From: Hyphomicrobiales bacterium
Lineage (GTDB): Bacteria > Pseudomonadota > Alphaproteobacteria > Rhizobiales > Rhizobiaceae
Assembly (NCBI GenBank): GCA_002400845.2
Contig: NVRK02000037.1
Location: forward strand, 1 to 47,841
Reading direction: 5' to 3'
Length of the DNA: 47,841 nucleotides
Positions 37,530-45,602 of the stretch are shown one piece after another. The notes under the pieces are model-generated. The model saw only the letters and a program-made list of their open reading frames with translations, was not told where the DNA came from and searched no databases. The translations under genes were made by a program, and so were the position numbers. Each line of letters opens with the position of its first letter. The stretch's first letter is position 1.

Positions 37530-37558
37530 ACGGCGGCCTTGTGGCTCAAGACCGCCGT
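37530..37558. other. GC-rich hairpin between convergent idnD-like and transketolase genes
   Basis: ACGGCGG (37530-37536) pairs with CCGCCGT (37552-37558), and TTG/CAA inside extends it. There is no clean T-run on either side, so it is a weak or bidirectional terminator candidate between two transcripts that meet here. Confidence 0.5.
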
Positions 37559-37608
37559 CTACGACTGGGTTGGTGTTAGAAGATCCGTTCCCGGTCGATC
37601 TCTTTAGC

Positions 37609-38589
37609 TTAAAGTAGGGATTCTGCCACCTCTTGGATGCCAGGCCCATCAAGCTTGTAATGTTGGTAAAGCCGTCTTGGTGGCGAGATTAGAGCGTATT
37701 CATCCATGATGCCATGGCGCTTCAACCGTGCTTTACTCGGATTTTCTGCCATAATTTCAGCGACAGCTGATCCCAAGCCTCCAAGAATGTTATGCTCTTC
37801 TACAGTAAGTACGATACGCGAAGTGCTTGCAGCTTCAAGAACCACAGCTTCGTCCAGTGGTTTGATCGTATGCATGTCGACCAAACCAGCAGAGTGGCCC
37901 GCAACATTGAGTGCTTCAACAGCTTGCTTGGCACCATAAACTGCCATGCCACAAGCGATGATCGTAATGTCTTCGCCAAAACCATGCACTTTGGCTTTGC
38001 CAAGTTCAAACTTCTCTTCTGGCTCGTATATGACAGGATCATGCCCGCGCCCAATTCTAAAATAAATAGGCTCAGGGTATGTTGCAGAATGACGTAGGAG
38101 CTGACGGAATTGTGCGCCATCAGAAGGCGACACCACCGTTAAATCAGCAAGTGCGCGCATCGTCGAGATGTCTTCTGTTGCATGATGCGAAGTGCCATAA
38201 AAGCCCATAGAAATACCAGTATGATGACCGATCATGCGCACGGGTTGCGCGCAATAAGCCACATCCATACGGATCTGTTCGCAAGTTAATAGGCCGATAA
38301 AAGATGCAAAAGTTGCAACATATGGAATCATTCCAGTGGTGGCGATACCAGCGGCAGCAGAGACCATGTTTTGTTCGGATATACCAAATTGTACGAAGCG
38401 ATCTGGATAAGCTTCCGCGAATAGCACGAGGCCGTTGGAGTGTTGAAGGTCCGCTGTTCCAGCAGCAACAGGGTGACCTTCTTTGGCTAACTCGATTAAT
38501 GTATCTGCAAGTACTGACAGGCTAGGGGCCTTTGTGTTGAGGTCACGATACTGCCAGCTTTCTGGCGTGAGATTAGGTTTGGCATTCAT
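37609..38589 (-). CDS. Transketolase, C-terminal subunit
   Basis: Second half of a split thiamine-diphosphate transketolase, 326 residues. It carries the pyrimidine-binding domain with the catalytic glutamate in FGISEQNMVSAAAG, then THHATEDISTMRAL-like SHHATEDISTMRAL, and the C-terminal transketolase domain with TVEEHNILGGLGSAVAEI. It is coupled to the N-terminal subunit by a 4-bp overlap. Split transketolases of this type often serve secondary carbon pathways rather than the pentose phosphate cycle, as the location here suggests. Confidence 0.9.
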   Translation of the reverse strand: MNAKPNLTPESWQYRDLNTKAPSLSVLADTLIELAKEGHPVAAGTADLQHSNGLVLFAEAYPDRFVQFGISEQNMVSAAAGIATTGMIPYVATFASFIGLLTCEQIRMDVAYCAQPVRMIGHHTGISMGFYGTSHHATEDISTMRALADLTVVSPSDGAQFRQLLRHSATYPEPIYFRIGRGHDPVIYEPEEKFELGKAKVHGFGEDITIIACGMAVYGAKQAVEALNVAGHSAGLVDMHTIKPLDEAVVLEAASTSRIVLTVEEHNILGGLGSAVAEIMAENPSKARLKRHGIMDEYALISPPRRLYQHYKLDGPGIQEVAESLL

Positions 38590-39458
38590 CGTGCGTCTCC
38601 ACAGGAATTGATCTTGGTGTTCAGGATGGCTTGGCGAGCTTTTTCGGCGTCCTCAGGCGAAAGGTACCCAAGGTGCCAGCCCGGTTCAGTTTCCATATAA
38701 TCGACGCCGCGACCTTTTACTGTCTTAGCGATAATGCAGCAGGGCTTGTCTCTAGTCTTATCTGCTTTCACACGGCGTAAGAGTTGGGTGAGTGCAACAA
38801 CATTGTGACCATCTACTTCATGTACTTCCCAACCAAAGGCACGCCATTTGTCGCCTATGGGTTCTACTGCCAAAACATCATCGACCTTACCGTCGAGCTG
38901 AAAACCATTTCGGTCAATAATGGCAATTACGTTTGAAAGCTTGTGACTGGCGGCGCAAAGTGCGGCCTCCCAAACTTGGCCTTCCTGCATTTCACCATCA
39001 CCAAGCATGACGAATACATCAAAATCTAGTTTTTTCATGCGCCCACCAAGTGCCATGCCAACCCCGTTTGATAGGGCGTGACCGATCGAACCTGAACTGA
39101 AATCAACACCGGGAACTTTACGCATATCTGGGTGGTCACCAAGTGGGCTGTCTAGGCGTGTATAAGTGTCCAGCCATTCTACTGGAAAATAACCCTTGTC
39201 AGCAAGAATAGGAAAAAGCCCTACAGCTGCATGGCCTTTTCCCATTAGAAAACGGTCACGTGACGGCCATTTAGGATCGTCAGAAATCTTCATGACATCA
39301 TAATAAAGGGTGGAAAAAATCTCTGCGCAGGAGAAGACTGAAGAATAGTGCCCAACTTTAGCGATTTCTATCAGTCGGATTGTTTCCAGCCGCACAAACT
39401 GTGCTCGCTCCTCTAATAGCTCAATTTCTTTCATCGTTAAATCTGTATTTTCTGACAC
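38586..39458 (-). CDS. Transketolase, N-terminal subunit
   Basis: First half of the split transketolase, 290 residues. It holds the diphosphate-binding domain: GKGHAAVGLFPILADKGYF, GSIGHALSNGVGMALGG, and the TPP motif LGDGEMQEGQVWEAALCA ending near IIDRNGFQLDG. CGGATCGCG-like AGGAGGATCGCG lies upstream as ribosome binding site. The partner gene follows with an ATGA overlap. The promoter region carries operator-like site 3. Confidence 0.9.
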   Translation of the reverse strand: MSENTDLTMKEIELLEERAQFVRLETIRLIEIAKVGHYSSVFSCAEIFSTLYYDVMKISDDPKWPSRDRFLMGKGHAAVGLFPILADKGYFPVEWLDTYTRLDSPLGDHPDMRKVPGVDFSSGSIGHALSNGVGMALGGRMKKLDFDVFVMLGDGEMQEGQVWEAALCAASHKLSNVIAIIDRNGFQLDGKVDDVLAVEPIGDKWRAFGWEVHEVDGHNVVALTQLLRRVKADKTRDKPCCIIAKTVKGRGVDYMETEPGWHLGYLSPEDAEKARQAILNTKINSCGDAR

Positions 39459-39533
39459 GCGATCCTCCTGATCTAAAATGCGCCATTTTAGACGCTGCTA
39501 TCACGACATTATTCAAAATATATCCAGTCGTCA

Positions 39534-39558
39534 AGCATCATGCATCATATATGATTGA
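39534..39558. promoter_or_regulatory. Operator-like site 3, upstream of the transketolase pair
   Basis: The plus-strand core 39537-39555 fits ATCATGCATSATATWTSAT and differs from site 1 at one core position. It lies about 80 bp upstream of the transketolase start. Its presence links this transcript to the two others of the island. Confidence 0.6.
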
Positions 39559-39559
39559 T

Positions 39560-40108
39560 TTTTTATTGAAAGAATACACAAATCGTTATGTCATTTTAGC
39601 TATGTCAGCGAGAAGGGAGAGGCTGGAGGCGCATTAATAAGGAATGTAAATTATTGCGGTGTTGCCACACTGTGTTCTAAGTTTGGTATATGGCTGAAAA
39701 CTTGAGTTGTAAGTCTTCATTTTATCGGTTTAGTCTTTTGGGGCGCGCAGTTTGGTAAAATTATGAGGGAATATATCCGCGGACTTTTTGAATAAAATTA
39801 GAAATAATGAAGGTCTGTGTTTCTTGATATTAAAGCTATTATCTTTTCTCTCTGGCATATGGCAATGATATTTTTTCAATGCCTTTAAGAGATAAAATTT
39901 CAGGATATATGTTGCAAGGAATAGCCATTACATTCTTGCCAGAACCTTCAAAAATGATGTTAGTATAGATGTTAAAATGGCCATATCTAAGTAGTATTAC
40001 GCACATTCTCTCAACAATGTATCCGTTAACTTATTGATATTATTTAATAATATAATGAGCGACCGAAGGTACAATTTATTTTTGAGTTGCATCTCCTATC
40101 ATAAAAAA
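39560..40108. other. AT-rich stretch without a supported gene
   Basis: About 550 bp separate operator site 3 from the hairpin ahead of the DUF1097 gene. I see no gene with a convincing start and ribosome binding site. A 55-codon minus-strand reading (39839-40006) looks mildly protein-like but lacks a proper ribosome binding site. No tRNA, repeat or insertion-sequence ends were recognised. Confidence 0.5.
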
Positions 40109-40158
40109 TCTGCAAAAATACATGTCGTGAAAATCGCTTCACGGTTTTTTTGTGCAGA
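40109..40158 (+). promoter_or_regulatory. Attenuator-like hairpin ahead of the DUF1097 gene
   Basis: CGTGAA (40126-40131) and TTCACG (40138-40143) form a stem followed by a T-run (GTTTTTTTG), a standard terminator shape. TCTGCA (40109-40114) can pair with TGCAGA (40153-40158), and the A-run after it can pair with the T-run, which would hide the terminator tail. This lies 36 bp before the start codon, so conditional readthrough is possible. Any small RNA ending here would have to start in the preceding AT-rich stretch. Confidence 0.5.
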
Positions 40159-40194
40159 TAAAAATGGGTAAAAATAATAATCGGGAGGTATTAA

Positions 40195-40713
40195 ATGCCA
40201 TTACTTACAGCATTAGCCATTAGCATTGGTGTATTAGGGGGGCTTGCAACATGGTTGTTTGTTGGACCTATAGCAGGAATAGGATTGCAAATTTGGGCAG
40301 CGTTTATAGCTTGGGCTGCTTACTATCACTCAGGAGGCACACAAGCGGCACTAAAAACTAACATTCCAGCGCATATTTTTGGTGCATTTATCGGTTGGGC
40401 CTCGTTGTTTGGTATCTCAGTTCTTGCAGGCAGCTTAGGTGTTCCAGTTGCCGCTGGCATTTGTGTCGGTATTGGCGCTGCGGTTATCGTCTTGGGTGCG
40501 AATATACCAGCATTGGCAAGCATACCATCATCTGTTTATGGATTTGGTTGTGTGGCTGGATTTACCCTATTGGCAGGTAAATTGGGCATGTTGACTTCAG
40601 TATCAATTGTAGACAATCCGTTTATTAACATCGTTGTTTCTATGATCGCTGGCGCATTGTTCGGGTTTATTTCTGAAAAAATTGGTGGAGCAATGGCCAA
40701 ATCGGCTGATTAA
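40195..40713 (+). CDS. DUF1097-family membrane protein
   Basis: Inner-membrane protein of 172 residues with five or six hydrophobic helices and many small residues. The pattern AAFIAWAAYYHSGGTQAALKTNIPAHIFGAF, rich in Gly and Ala with a conserved His-Ser-Gly-Gly, resembles DUF1097 proteins such as E. coli YcdZ. No function is established. GGGAGG lies upstream of the ATG. It is followed by a strong terminator and then the NosR-like gene, so it is probably a separate transcript with readthrough. Confidence 0.8.
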   Translation: MPLLTALAISIGVLGGLATWLFVGPIAGIGLQIWAAFIAWAAYYHSGGTQAALKTNIPAHIFGAFIGWASLFGISVLAGSLGVPVAAGICVGIGAAVIVLGANIPALASIPSSVYGFGCVAGFTLLAGKLGMLTSVSIVDNPFINIVVSMIAGALFGFISEKIGGAMAKSAD

Positions 40714-40730
40714 AAATAATTAAGTAATGA

Positions 40731-40760
40731 AACCCAGCGCATTTATGTGCTGGGTTTTTT
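40731..40760 (+). terminator. Terminator after the DUF1097 gene
   Basis: AACCCAGCGC (40731-40740) pairs with GTGCTGGGTT (40747-40756) with one G-T pair, followed by T bases to 40760. It separates the DUF1097 and NosR-like genes. Confidence 0.9.
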
Positions 40761-40794
40761 ATCTTGTTGCGCGCTCAAAGTTTGGAGTTTGCTA

Positions 40795-42876
40795 ATGAAG
40801 GATAATTTTAAACTGCTTACAATTCGCTGCATGGATGTATTTTTTTCGATGCTTATTTTATTGTTTTCTGTCGCAATTGGTATTGCACAAGAGCTTGATA
40901 GAGAGGGCGCGGCTGCTTATATCGAACCACCTTATCAACTCGGTAAATCGTTTGGAATAGGCGGTTGGGAGTTGATTAATCTAGATGGGCGTGTGGCAGG
41001 CTATGCTTTTGAAACGCTACCACTTGCACCATTGCCCGGATTTGGTGGAGCGCCAATAAATCTATTTGTAAGCGTTACTATTGAAGGTCGTTTTATAAAT
41101 GCTGAAATTATAAGTCACAATGAACCTATATTTGTTTCTGGTTTAGATGAGGCATTGTTTCATAACTTTGTTACCCAATATAATGGGCACTCGATCACAG
41201 ACACTTTGGTCGTAGGTGTGCCCTATGGGAACAAAGGGGCGGGTAGTTCGCTGATCTACTTAAAGGGTGTGACCAAAGCTACCGCCAGTGTTCGTATTGC
41301 ACATGAAACCATTTTAGCCGCTGCATTTAAGATTGCGCGCGATAAATTAGGCATTGCTGGATCGATCCAAAAAGTGCGCCCTAATTTAGAATATAAAGAG
41401 AGACTTAATTGGAATGATTTGGTTGAAAAGGGTTTGGCCAAACGTAAGTTGATTACCAACGCTGATGCTCAAAATGCTTTTGCTGGAACGCTTTGGCAAG
41501 ACGATGATCCCGCAGGAAATAAAAATCCGCAAGACCCTTTTCTCGATTTATGGGTTGTAGATATTGGCGTGCCTGCGATTGCAAAAGCAGTATTAACACC
41601 TAACTCTGTAGAAACCCTTCGAAAATTCCAAGAAATATCTGACAATGATGAACCAATTTTACTGATTGATAATGGTAGGCACGGATTGGTGTCAAAAGAT
41701 TTTGTTAGGAATACAAGTCCAGATTTAATCTCTTTGAAACAAGGAGGGCTTCCTATTGCATTGAGGGATTCTGATCTTGAGTTTGAATTGCTAAAGGGGG
41801 TTCCTGGCAACTCTGCCATGATTATACGAACGGATCGTCGGTTGGGATTTGACCCAACCAGTGATTGGAATTTAACCATTAGAGCAGTTCGTGAGCATGG
41901 ATCATTTCGACCAGAAATTGGAACACAAGATTTCACTGTTACACACAAGACCGATATTAAGTTTTATAATATTGAAGAAAAGTACATACCATTGGCACCA
42001 TGGAAACAAGCTGGATTACAACGGTTACCAGATTTAGCAGGCGTTTCGCTTGGCATTGGTTTGTTATTTTGGCTCTTGTTTAGCAAGATGAGTTGGCTAG
42101 CTTCTTTAAAAAATTATACGCCAGTGCGCCTATCAATACTTGCCTTTGTCATTGTCTTTATTGGCTGGTGGGGACAGGGGCAATTGTCGATCGCAACAGC
42201 GCTTGGTGTTGTGCGTGGCCTCCTAGACGGGCAAAGTCTGTCTTTTCTTTTGTACGACCCGTTTTCATTGCTTATATGGATGGTGGTTATCGTTTCATTC
42301 TTCATATGGGGACGTGGGTTATTTTGCGGTTGGCTTTGCCCCTTTGGGGCTATGCAAGAATTTGCACACCATATTGGCAGAATACTAAAGCTCCCACAAT
42401 TGGAAGTACCAGAAGCGCTTGATCGTATATTTTCAAAATTAAAGTACGTTGTTCTTGCCGCCATGGTTGGCGCGCTATTTTTTGCGCCGGGGCTAAATGA
42501 CAAGTTGATTGAAATTGAGCCATTTAAAACGGCTGTGACAACATTCTTTGTCAGAGAATGGTATTATGTAGCATACGCAGTCGGGCTTTTGTTAATTAGC
42601 ATGGTGCTGTTTAAGGGCTTTTGCAGGTATCTTTGCCCCCTTGGTGCTTTCATGGCCATAGGCGGTTTATTTCGATTGAATGATTGGATTGAACGCAGAG
42701 CAGAGTGTGGTAGTCCTTGCCAGTTGTGCAAAGTAAAATGCAATTACAATGCAATCAAAAAAACTGGCGAGATAAAATATAGCGAGTGTTTTCAATGCTT
42801 AGATTGCGTCACAATTTTTGATGATGACAAAAAATGCGTACCCTTGATTTTGCAAACAAAGGGGCGTGCTCGATGA
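40795..42876 (+). CDS. NosR/NirI-family flavin and iron-sulfur membrane protein
   Basis: Probable quinol-linked electron-transfer protein of 693 residues. The start ATG 40795 has GGAG 7 nt upstream; an in-frame TTG at 40747 would overlap the terminator. It has a signal anchor, a periplasmic FMN-binding domain with GVTKATAS (candidate flavin threonine T163), then several membrane helices with CGWLCP (C511, C515) and CRYLCP (C610, C614). A cytosolic ferredoxin-like end carries C638, C642, C645, C649 and C665, C668, C671, C681, enough for two 4Fe-4S clusters. In denitrifiers NosR feeds electrons to nitrous-oxide reductase; no nos genes are seen here. It is translationally coupled to the ApbE-type gene. 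Confidence 0.9.
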   Translation: MKDNFKLLTIRCMDVFFSMLILLFSVAIGIAQELDREGAAAYIEPPYQLGKSFGIGGWELINLDGRVAGYAFETLPLAPLPGFGGAPINLFVSVTIEGRFINAEIISHNEPIFVSGLDEALFHNFVTQYNGHSITDTLVVGVPYGNKGAGSSLIYLKGVTKATASVRIAHETILAAAFKIARDKLGIAGSIQKVRPNLEYKERLNWNDLVEKGLAKRKLITNADAQNAFAGTLWQDDDPAGNKNPQDPFLDLWVVDIGVPAIAKAVLTPNSVETLRKFQEISDNDEPILLIDNGRHGLVSKDFVRNTSPDLISLKQGGLPIALRDSDLEFELLKGVPGNSAMIIRTDRRLGFDPTSDWNLTIRAVREHGSFRPEIGTQDFTVTHKTDIKFYNIEEKYIPLAPWKQAGLQRLPDLAGVSLGIGLLFWLLFSKMSWLASLKNYTPVRLSILAFVIVFIGWWGQGQLSIATALGVVRGLLDGQSLSFLLYDPFSLLIWMVVIVSFFIWGRGLFCGWLCPFGAMQEFAHHIGRILKLPQLEVPEALDRIFSKLKYVVLAAMVGALFFAPGLNDKLIEIEPFKTAVTTFFVREWYYVAYAVGLLLISMVLFKGFCRYLCPLGAFMAIGGLFRLNDWIERRAECGSPCQLCKVKCNYNAIKKTGEIKYSECFQCLDCVTIFDDDKKCVPLILQTKGRAR

Positions 42877-43799
42877 ATATTCAAAGAAGGCGTTTTTTAT
42901 CAATCAGTGCCGCAGTTTCAATCGGCGCTGCAATTCCGTTTTTAAGGCAAGTCGAAACCAATTGGAATGGTCATGCGTTTGGTGCTGAGGCCAGCATTAA
43001 AATTAAAGGCGATGAAAAAAAAGCAAAAATGGTATTGAACACTGTTGTTGAAAAAATTCGTTTAGCTGAGCAAGAATTTTCATTATACGATATGGATTCT
43101 AGTCTTTCAAAGCTGAACAAAAACAATAAGCTTTTACACGCTACAAATGAATTTATTAATTTGATGCATGAAATTAATAGGCTGAACCAAGTCACAAATG
43201 GATTGTTTGACCCTACGGTTCAGCCATATTTCGAGGCATACTCGAAATCAAAGGAACAATTTGATGAAATTGATTTGAACGAAATCAAGGCAAGCATTGG
43301 TTGGCACAATGTTGTGATAGCTGACAATAATAATGTGTTTTTCAAAAACCAAAATACGTCAATGACGCTTAACGGCATCGCTCAAGGATATGCAACAGAC
43401 TTAGTGGCCGACACACTTCACTCATTTGGTTTGGAAAATATATTGGTCAATGTCGGCGAATATCGGTCAGGGCACAGTAAAAACCGTATTGGGATAGCAG
43501 ATCAATTTGGAACTTTGATTTCTCAAATAACCCTTCAAAATAACGCCATTGCCACTTCTTCGCCGCTTGCATATCAATTTAAAAATGGCGGTGGGCATAT
43601 CTTGTCACCCTTTAAGGGGCAGGTTGAAGCAACTTGGAAAACAGTGAGCGTTGTTGCTAAAACTGCAACCGTTGCAGATGGCATATCCACCGCATTGGCT
43701 TTGACTACAAACACAGAATTGGCGCGAAAATTAATTGCCGACCAGCTAGTACAACATGTAGTTTTAGAAGATAATTCGGGTAAAGTTATAAGGCTTTAA
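42873..43799 (+). CDS. FAD:protein FMN transferase, ApbE/NosX-type
   Basis: Periplasmic enzyme that attaches FMN to a threonine of a target flavoprotein. The 308-residue protein starts at ATG 42873, overlapping the NosR-like stop (ATGA). It has a Tat signal with RRRFLS. Conserved segments are DMDSSLSKLN, TNGLFDPTVQPYF, TLNGIAQGYATDLVAD, ILVNVGEYRSG and TATVADGISTALALT. The direct coupling indicates that the NosR-like protein is its target. NosX plays this role in denitrification clusters. Confidence 0.9.
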   Translation: MNIQRRRFLSISAAVSIGAAIPFLRQVETNWNGHAFGAEASIKIKGDEKKAKMVLNTVVEKIRLAEQEFSLYDMDSSLSKLNKNNKLLHATNEFINLMHEINRLNQVTNGLFDPTVQPYFEAYSKSKEQFDEIDLNEIKASIGWHNVVIADNNNVFFKNQNTSMTLNGIAQGYATDLVADTLHSFGLENILVNVGEYRSGHSKNRIGIADQFGTLISQITLQNNAIATSSPLAYQFKNGGGHILSPFKGQVEATWKTVSVVAKTATVADGISTALALTTNTELARKLIADQLVQHVVLEDNSGKVIRL

Positions 43800-43852
43800 T
43801 ATATTAGATAGTGACTATGTTTCTTAGAACTAAAACGTTTGGTCAAAGATTT

Positions 43853-44755
43853 TTACCATTTGGGTGGTGTGTAACTTAGCCCATATTTTTTGAAGATTGT
43901 TTCCATTGTGCCATCTTCTACAGCCTGCCGAATTGCATCATCTACTGAGTAACTAAGGGGGCGCCAATTATGTCTAACAGCGATACCCAATGTCCACTGT
44001 CCAACAGCTAAACCTGGAAGTGGGGGCGTATGAATTTTTGTTTTGGTGTTCAACTCATACTCCAGTTGTGCGAGCGGGCCCATAACAGCTTTAATGTCTC
44101 CAGCCTTGAGTGCCTCCATTGCTTCATTGGTAGATTTGTAGCGAACCATATTAGGAATTAACTGCCCATTTGCCACGCCAGATAAGTAGAAGTCGGAAAT
44201 TGAATCGTTCTCAACGCCAACTTTATCATATCGAAAATAGGCAGGAACCGGGCCTTCTTCTGTATAATCCTCAGCAGAATAAGCAATCGCAATTTGTTCG
44301 TTGAAATATTGTCCATTGAGGACCACATGCTCATTTCGACAACCCAATTCGCGGTTATACGGTATATGCAACATGACATTTGCAATTGGCCCACTAACCA
44401 AGCGACCTTTCCAAATGTTAAACCTCAAATCGGCATCAACATTTTCGCCGGCTTCGGTTGCGTAAAACCTTGCCTTAATACCTAAATACTTTGCAATGGT
44501 TATGCCTAAATCAATATCAATGCCAGTTAGTTTTCCTTCTTTCTCAAAAGAATAAGGGGCAAAGTCGCTGTAAACTGCAAATTGAATCCAACCACGTTCT
44601 TGAATGAAATCAAGACTATTTCCGACAAATTGACGACCAACATTTTGAGTTTTTCTCGTCGCGCCGATGCCAGATTTTATGCTTTCACAATTTTGTGCGA
44701 AAGCAATATTTGGCGCCAGTAAAAGCGCGACGATACAAAGCTTATGTATCCGCAT
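43853..44755 (-). CDS. Quinoprotein-dehydrogenase-associated periplasmic binding protein, MoxJ/XoxJ-like
   Basis: Periplasmic binding-protein fold of 300 residues with a signal peptide ending near NIAFAQ. The stretches GWIQFAVYSDFAPYSFEKEG and GKLTGIDIDLGITIAKYLGIKARFY are typical, followed by ATEAGENVDADLRFNIWKGR. This fits the family found next to PQQ-dependent dehydrogenases, whose members such as XoxJ bind the dehydrogenase. ATG 44755 is used; a GTG at 44758 is equally possible. The gene overlaps the cytochrome stop, so the two are coupled. Confidence 0.85.
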   Translation of the reverse strand: MRIHKLCIVALLLAPNIAFAQNCESIKSGIGATRKTQNVGRQFVGNSLDFIQERGWIQFAVYSDFAPYSFEKEGKLTGIDIDLGITIAKYLGIKARFYATEAGENVDADLRFNIWKGRLVSGPIANVMLHIPYNRELGCRNEHVVLNGQYFNEQIAIAYSAEDYTEEGPVPAYFRYDKVGVENDSISDFYLSGVANGQLIPNMVRYKSTNEAMEALKAGDIKAVMGPLAQLEYELNTKTKIHTPPLPGLAVGQWTLGIAVRHNWRPLSYSVDDAIRQAVEDGTMETIFKKYGLSYTPPKW

Positions 44756-45462
44756 CACTTTGCCGCCGATAACCCAACGGTCAAGGCTTCAATTGCTTTT
44801 TTGATCTGTTCTGGAGAGCCGTCAAGGAATGCAGCCGATCTCGATGCTGCAGAATCTGCGACTGGCGCACCTGACCCTGTTTCTACGCTGAGGGCTATTT
44901 TTGTCATTTCTTCACGCAAAGGTTTGATTTGTTCTAGCGCATCAGCCACACCCTCTAATTCTAATAGCTCAGCCTTGATTTCTTTAAGTCTACCAACATA
45001 ATCATCAAGCGCGCCCTCATCTGGTCTTGATTCTACATAGGTACGAATGGCCCAAGCAGCCTCTTGCCCAAGCAATTCGCCAAATGCTGGCATTTTGGTA
45101 ATGCCGTTTTGGGTGTAGCCAATTTTGAATCTTTCAAGAAACCATTCATCGCCATCAATATCGGCCTCTAGAAAACGAAGATCGGGTGCTAAGCCACCAG
45201 AGATTACTTCCAAGCCATGGCATCGTGCGCAGTTTTGATTGTAGCCTGAAGCACCAATTGAAACCGCTTTTGCCCAATTTTCATTTTTAGGATCTCGCCA
45301 TGGATTTTCTTCTAACCATTCTTTGCCAAGTTTTGGTAAATCAGCGGTATCAACTGCTTGTGGCACCACATCTCCGTGGGCTTTAACCTCATTTGAGTGT
45401 GATAATAACAATGCCGCTGATGTTAGAACACCAGCCACTATACCAAGTGTGTAATGACGCAT
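44755..45462 (-). CDS. pedF: Cytochrome c-550 PedF-like
   Basis: Periplasmic c-type cytochrome, probable electron acceptor of a PQQ-dependent alcohol dehydrogenase. ATG 45462 is preceded by GGAGG; an ATG at 45474 would contain that site. The 235 residues have a signal peptide, the heme site CARCH at C78-H82 and an axial Met at M124 (KMPAFGELL). After the heme domain, residues 150-235 form a charged helical tail that may be coiled coil. It is divergent from the PQQ-associated ABC binding-protein gene. Confidence 0.85.
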   Translation of the reverse strand: MRHYTLGIVAGVLTSAALLLSHSNEVKAHGDVVPQAVDTADLPKLGKEWLEENPWRDPKNENWAKAVSIGASGYNQNCARCHGLEVISGGLAPDLRFLEADIDGDEWFLERFKIGYTQNGITKMPAFGELLGQEAAWAIRTYVESRPDEGALDDYVGRLKEIKAELLELEGVADALEQIKPLREEMTKIALSVETGSGAPVADSAASRSAAFLDGSPEQIKKAIEALTVGLSAAK

Positions 45463-45602
45463 AATTTCCTCCATGTTTTAAAGGACGATTACAACAGTGA
45501 AATTTTGTCTTCAACTGTACTTAAGGACAATATGAAAAATACACCGATATGATAATTTCAATGGGTGTAAAATTGGTAATTTGCAAATTTTCGGAGAGGC
45601 TT

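Noticed and set aside
37609-39458. Sulfoquinovose sulfo-transketolase pathway suggested by the split transketolase
   Set aside because: No sulfoquinovose isomerase, sulfosugar transporter, sulfite exporter or other sulfosugar-specific gene is seen in the island.
34426-39458. Aminoshikimate/AHBA-type biosynthesis suggested by AroE-like, GldA-type and split transketolase genes
   Set aside because: The GldA-type protein has glycerol-dehydrogenase metal and cofactor motifs, not those of a dehydroquinate synthase. No AHBA synthase, kinase or DAHP-synthase-like gene is present, and a TRAP importer implies catabolism.
39839-40006. 55-codon minus-strand frame with a protein-like sequence (GSGKNVMAIPCNIYPEI)
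   Set aside because: No proper ribosome binding site, an upstream stop close by, and no recognisable family. It could be a remnant, but chance cannot be excluded.
40795-43799. Denitrification (nos) cluster
   Set aside because: Only NosR-like and NosX-like proteins are present. nosZ, nosD, nosF, nosY and nosL are absent, and the downstream genes belong to PQQ-dehydrogenase systems.
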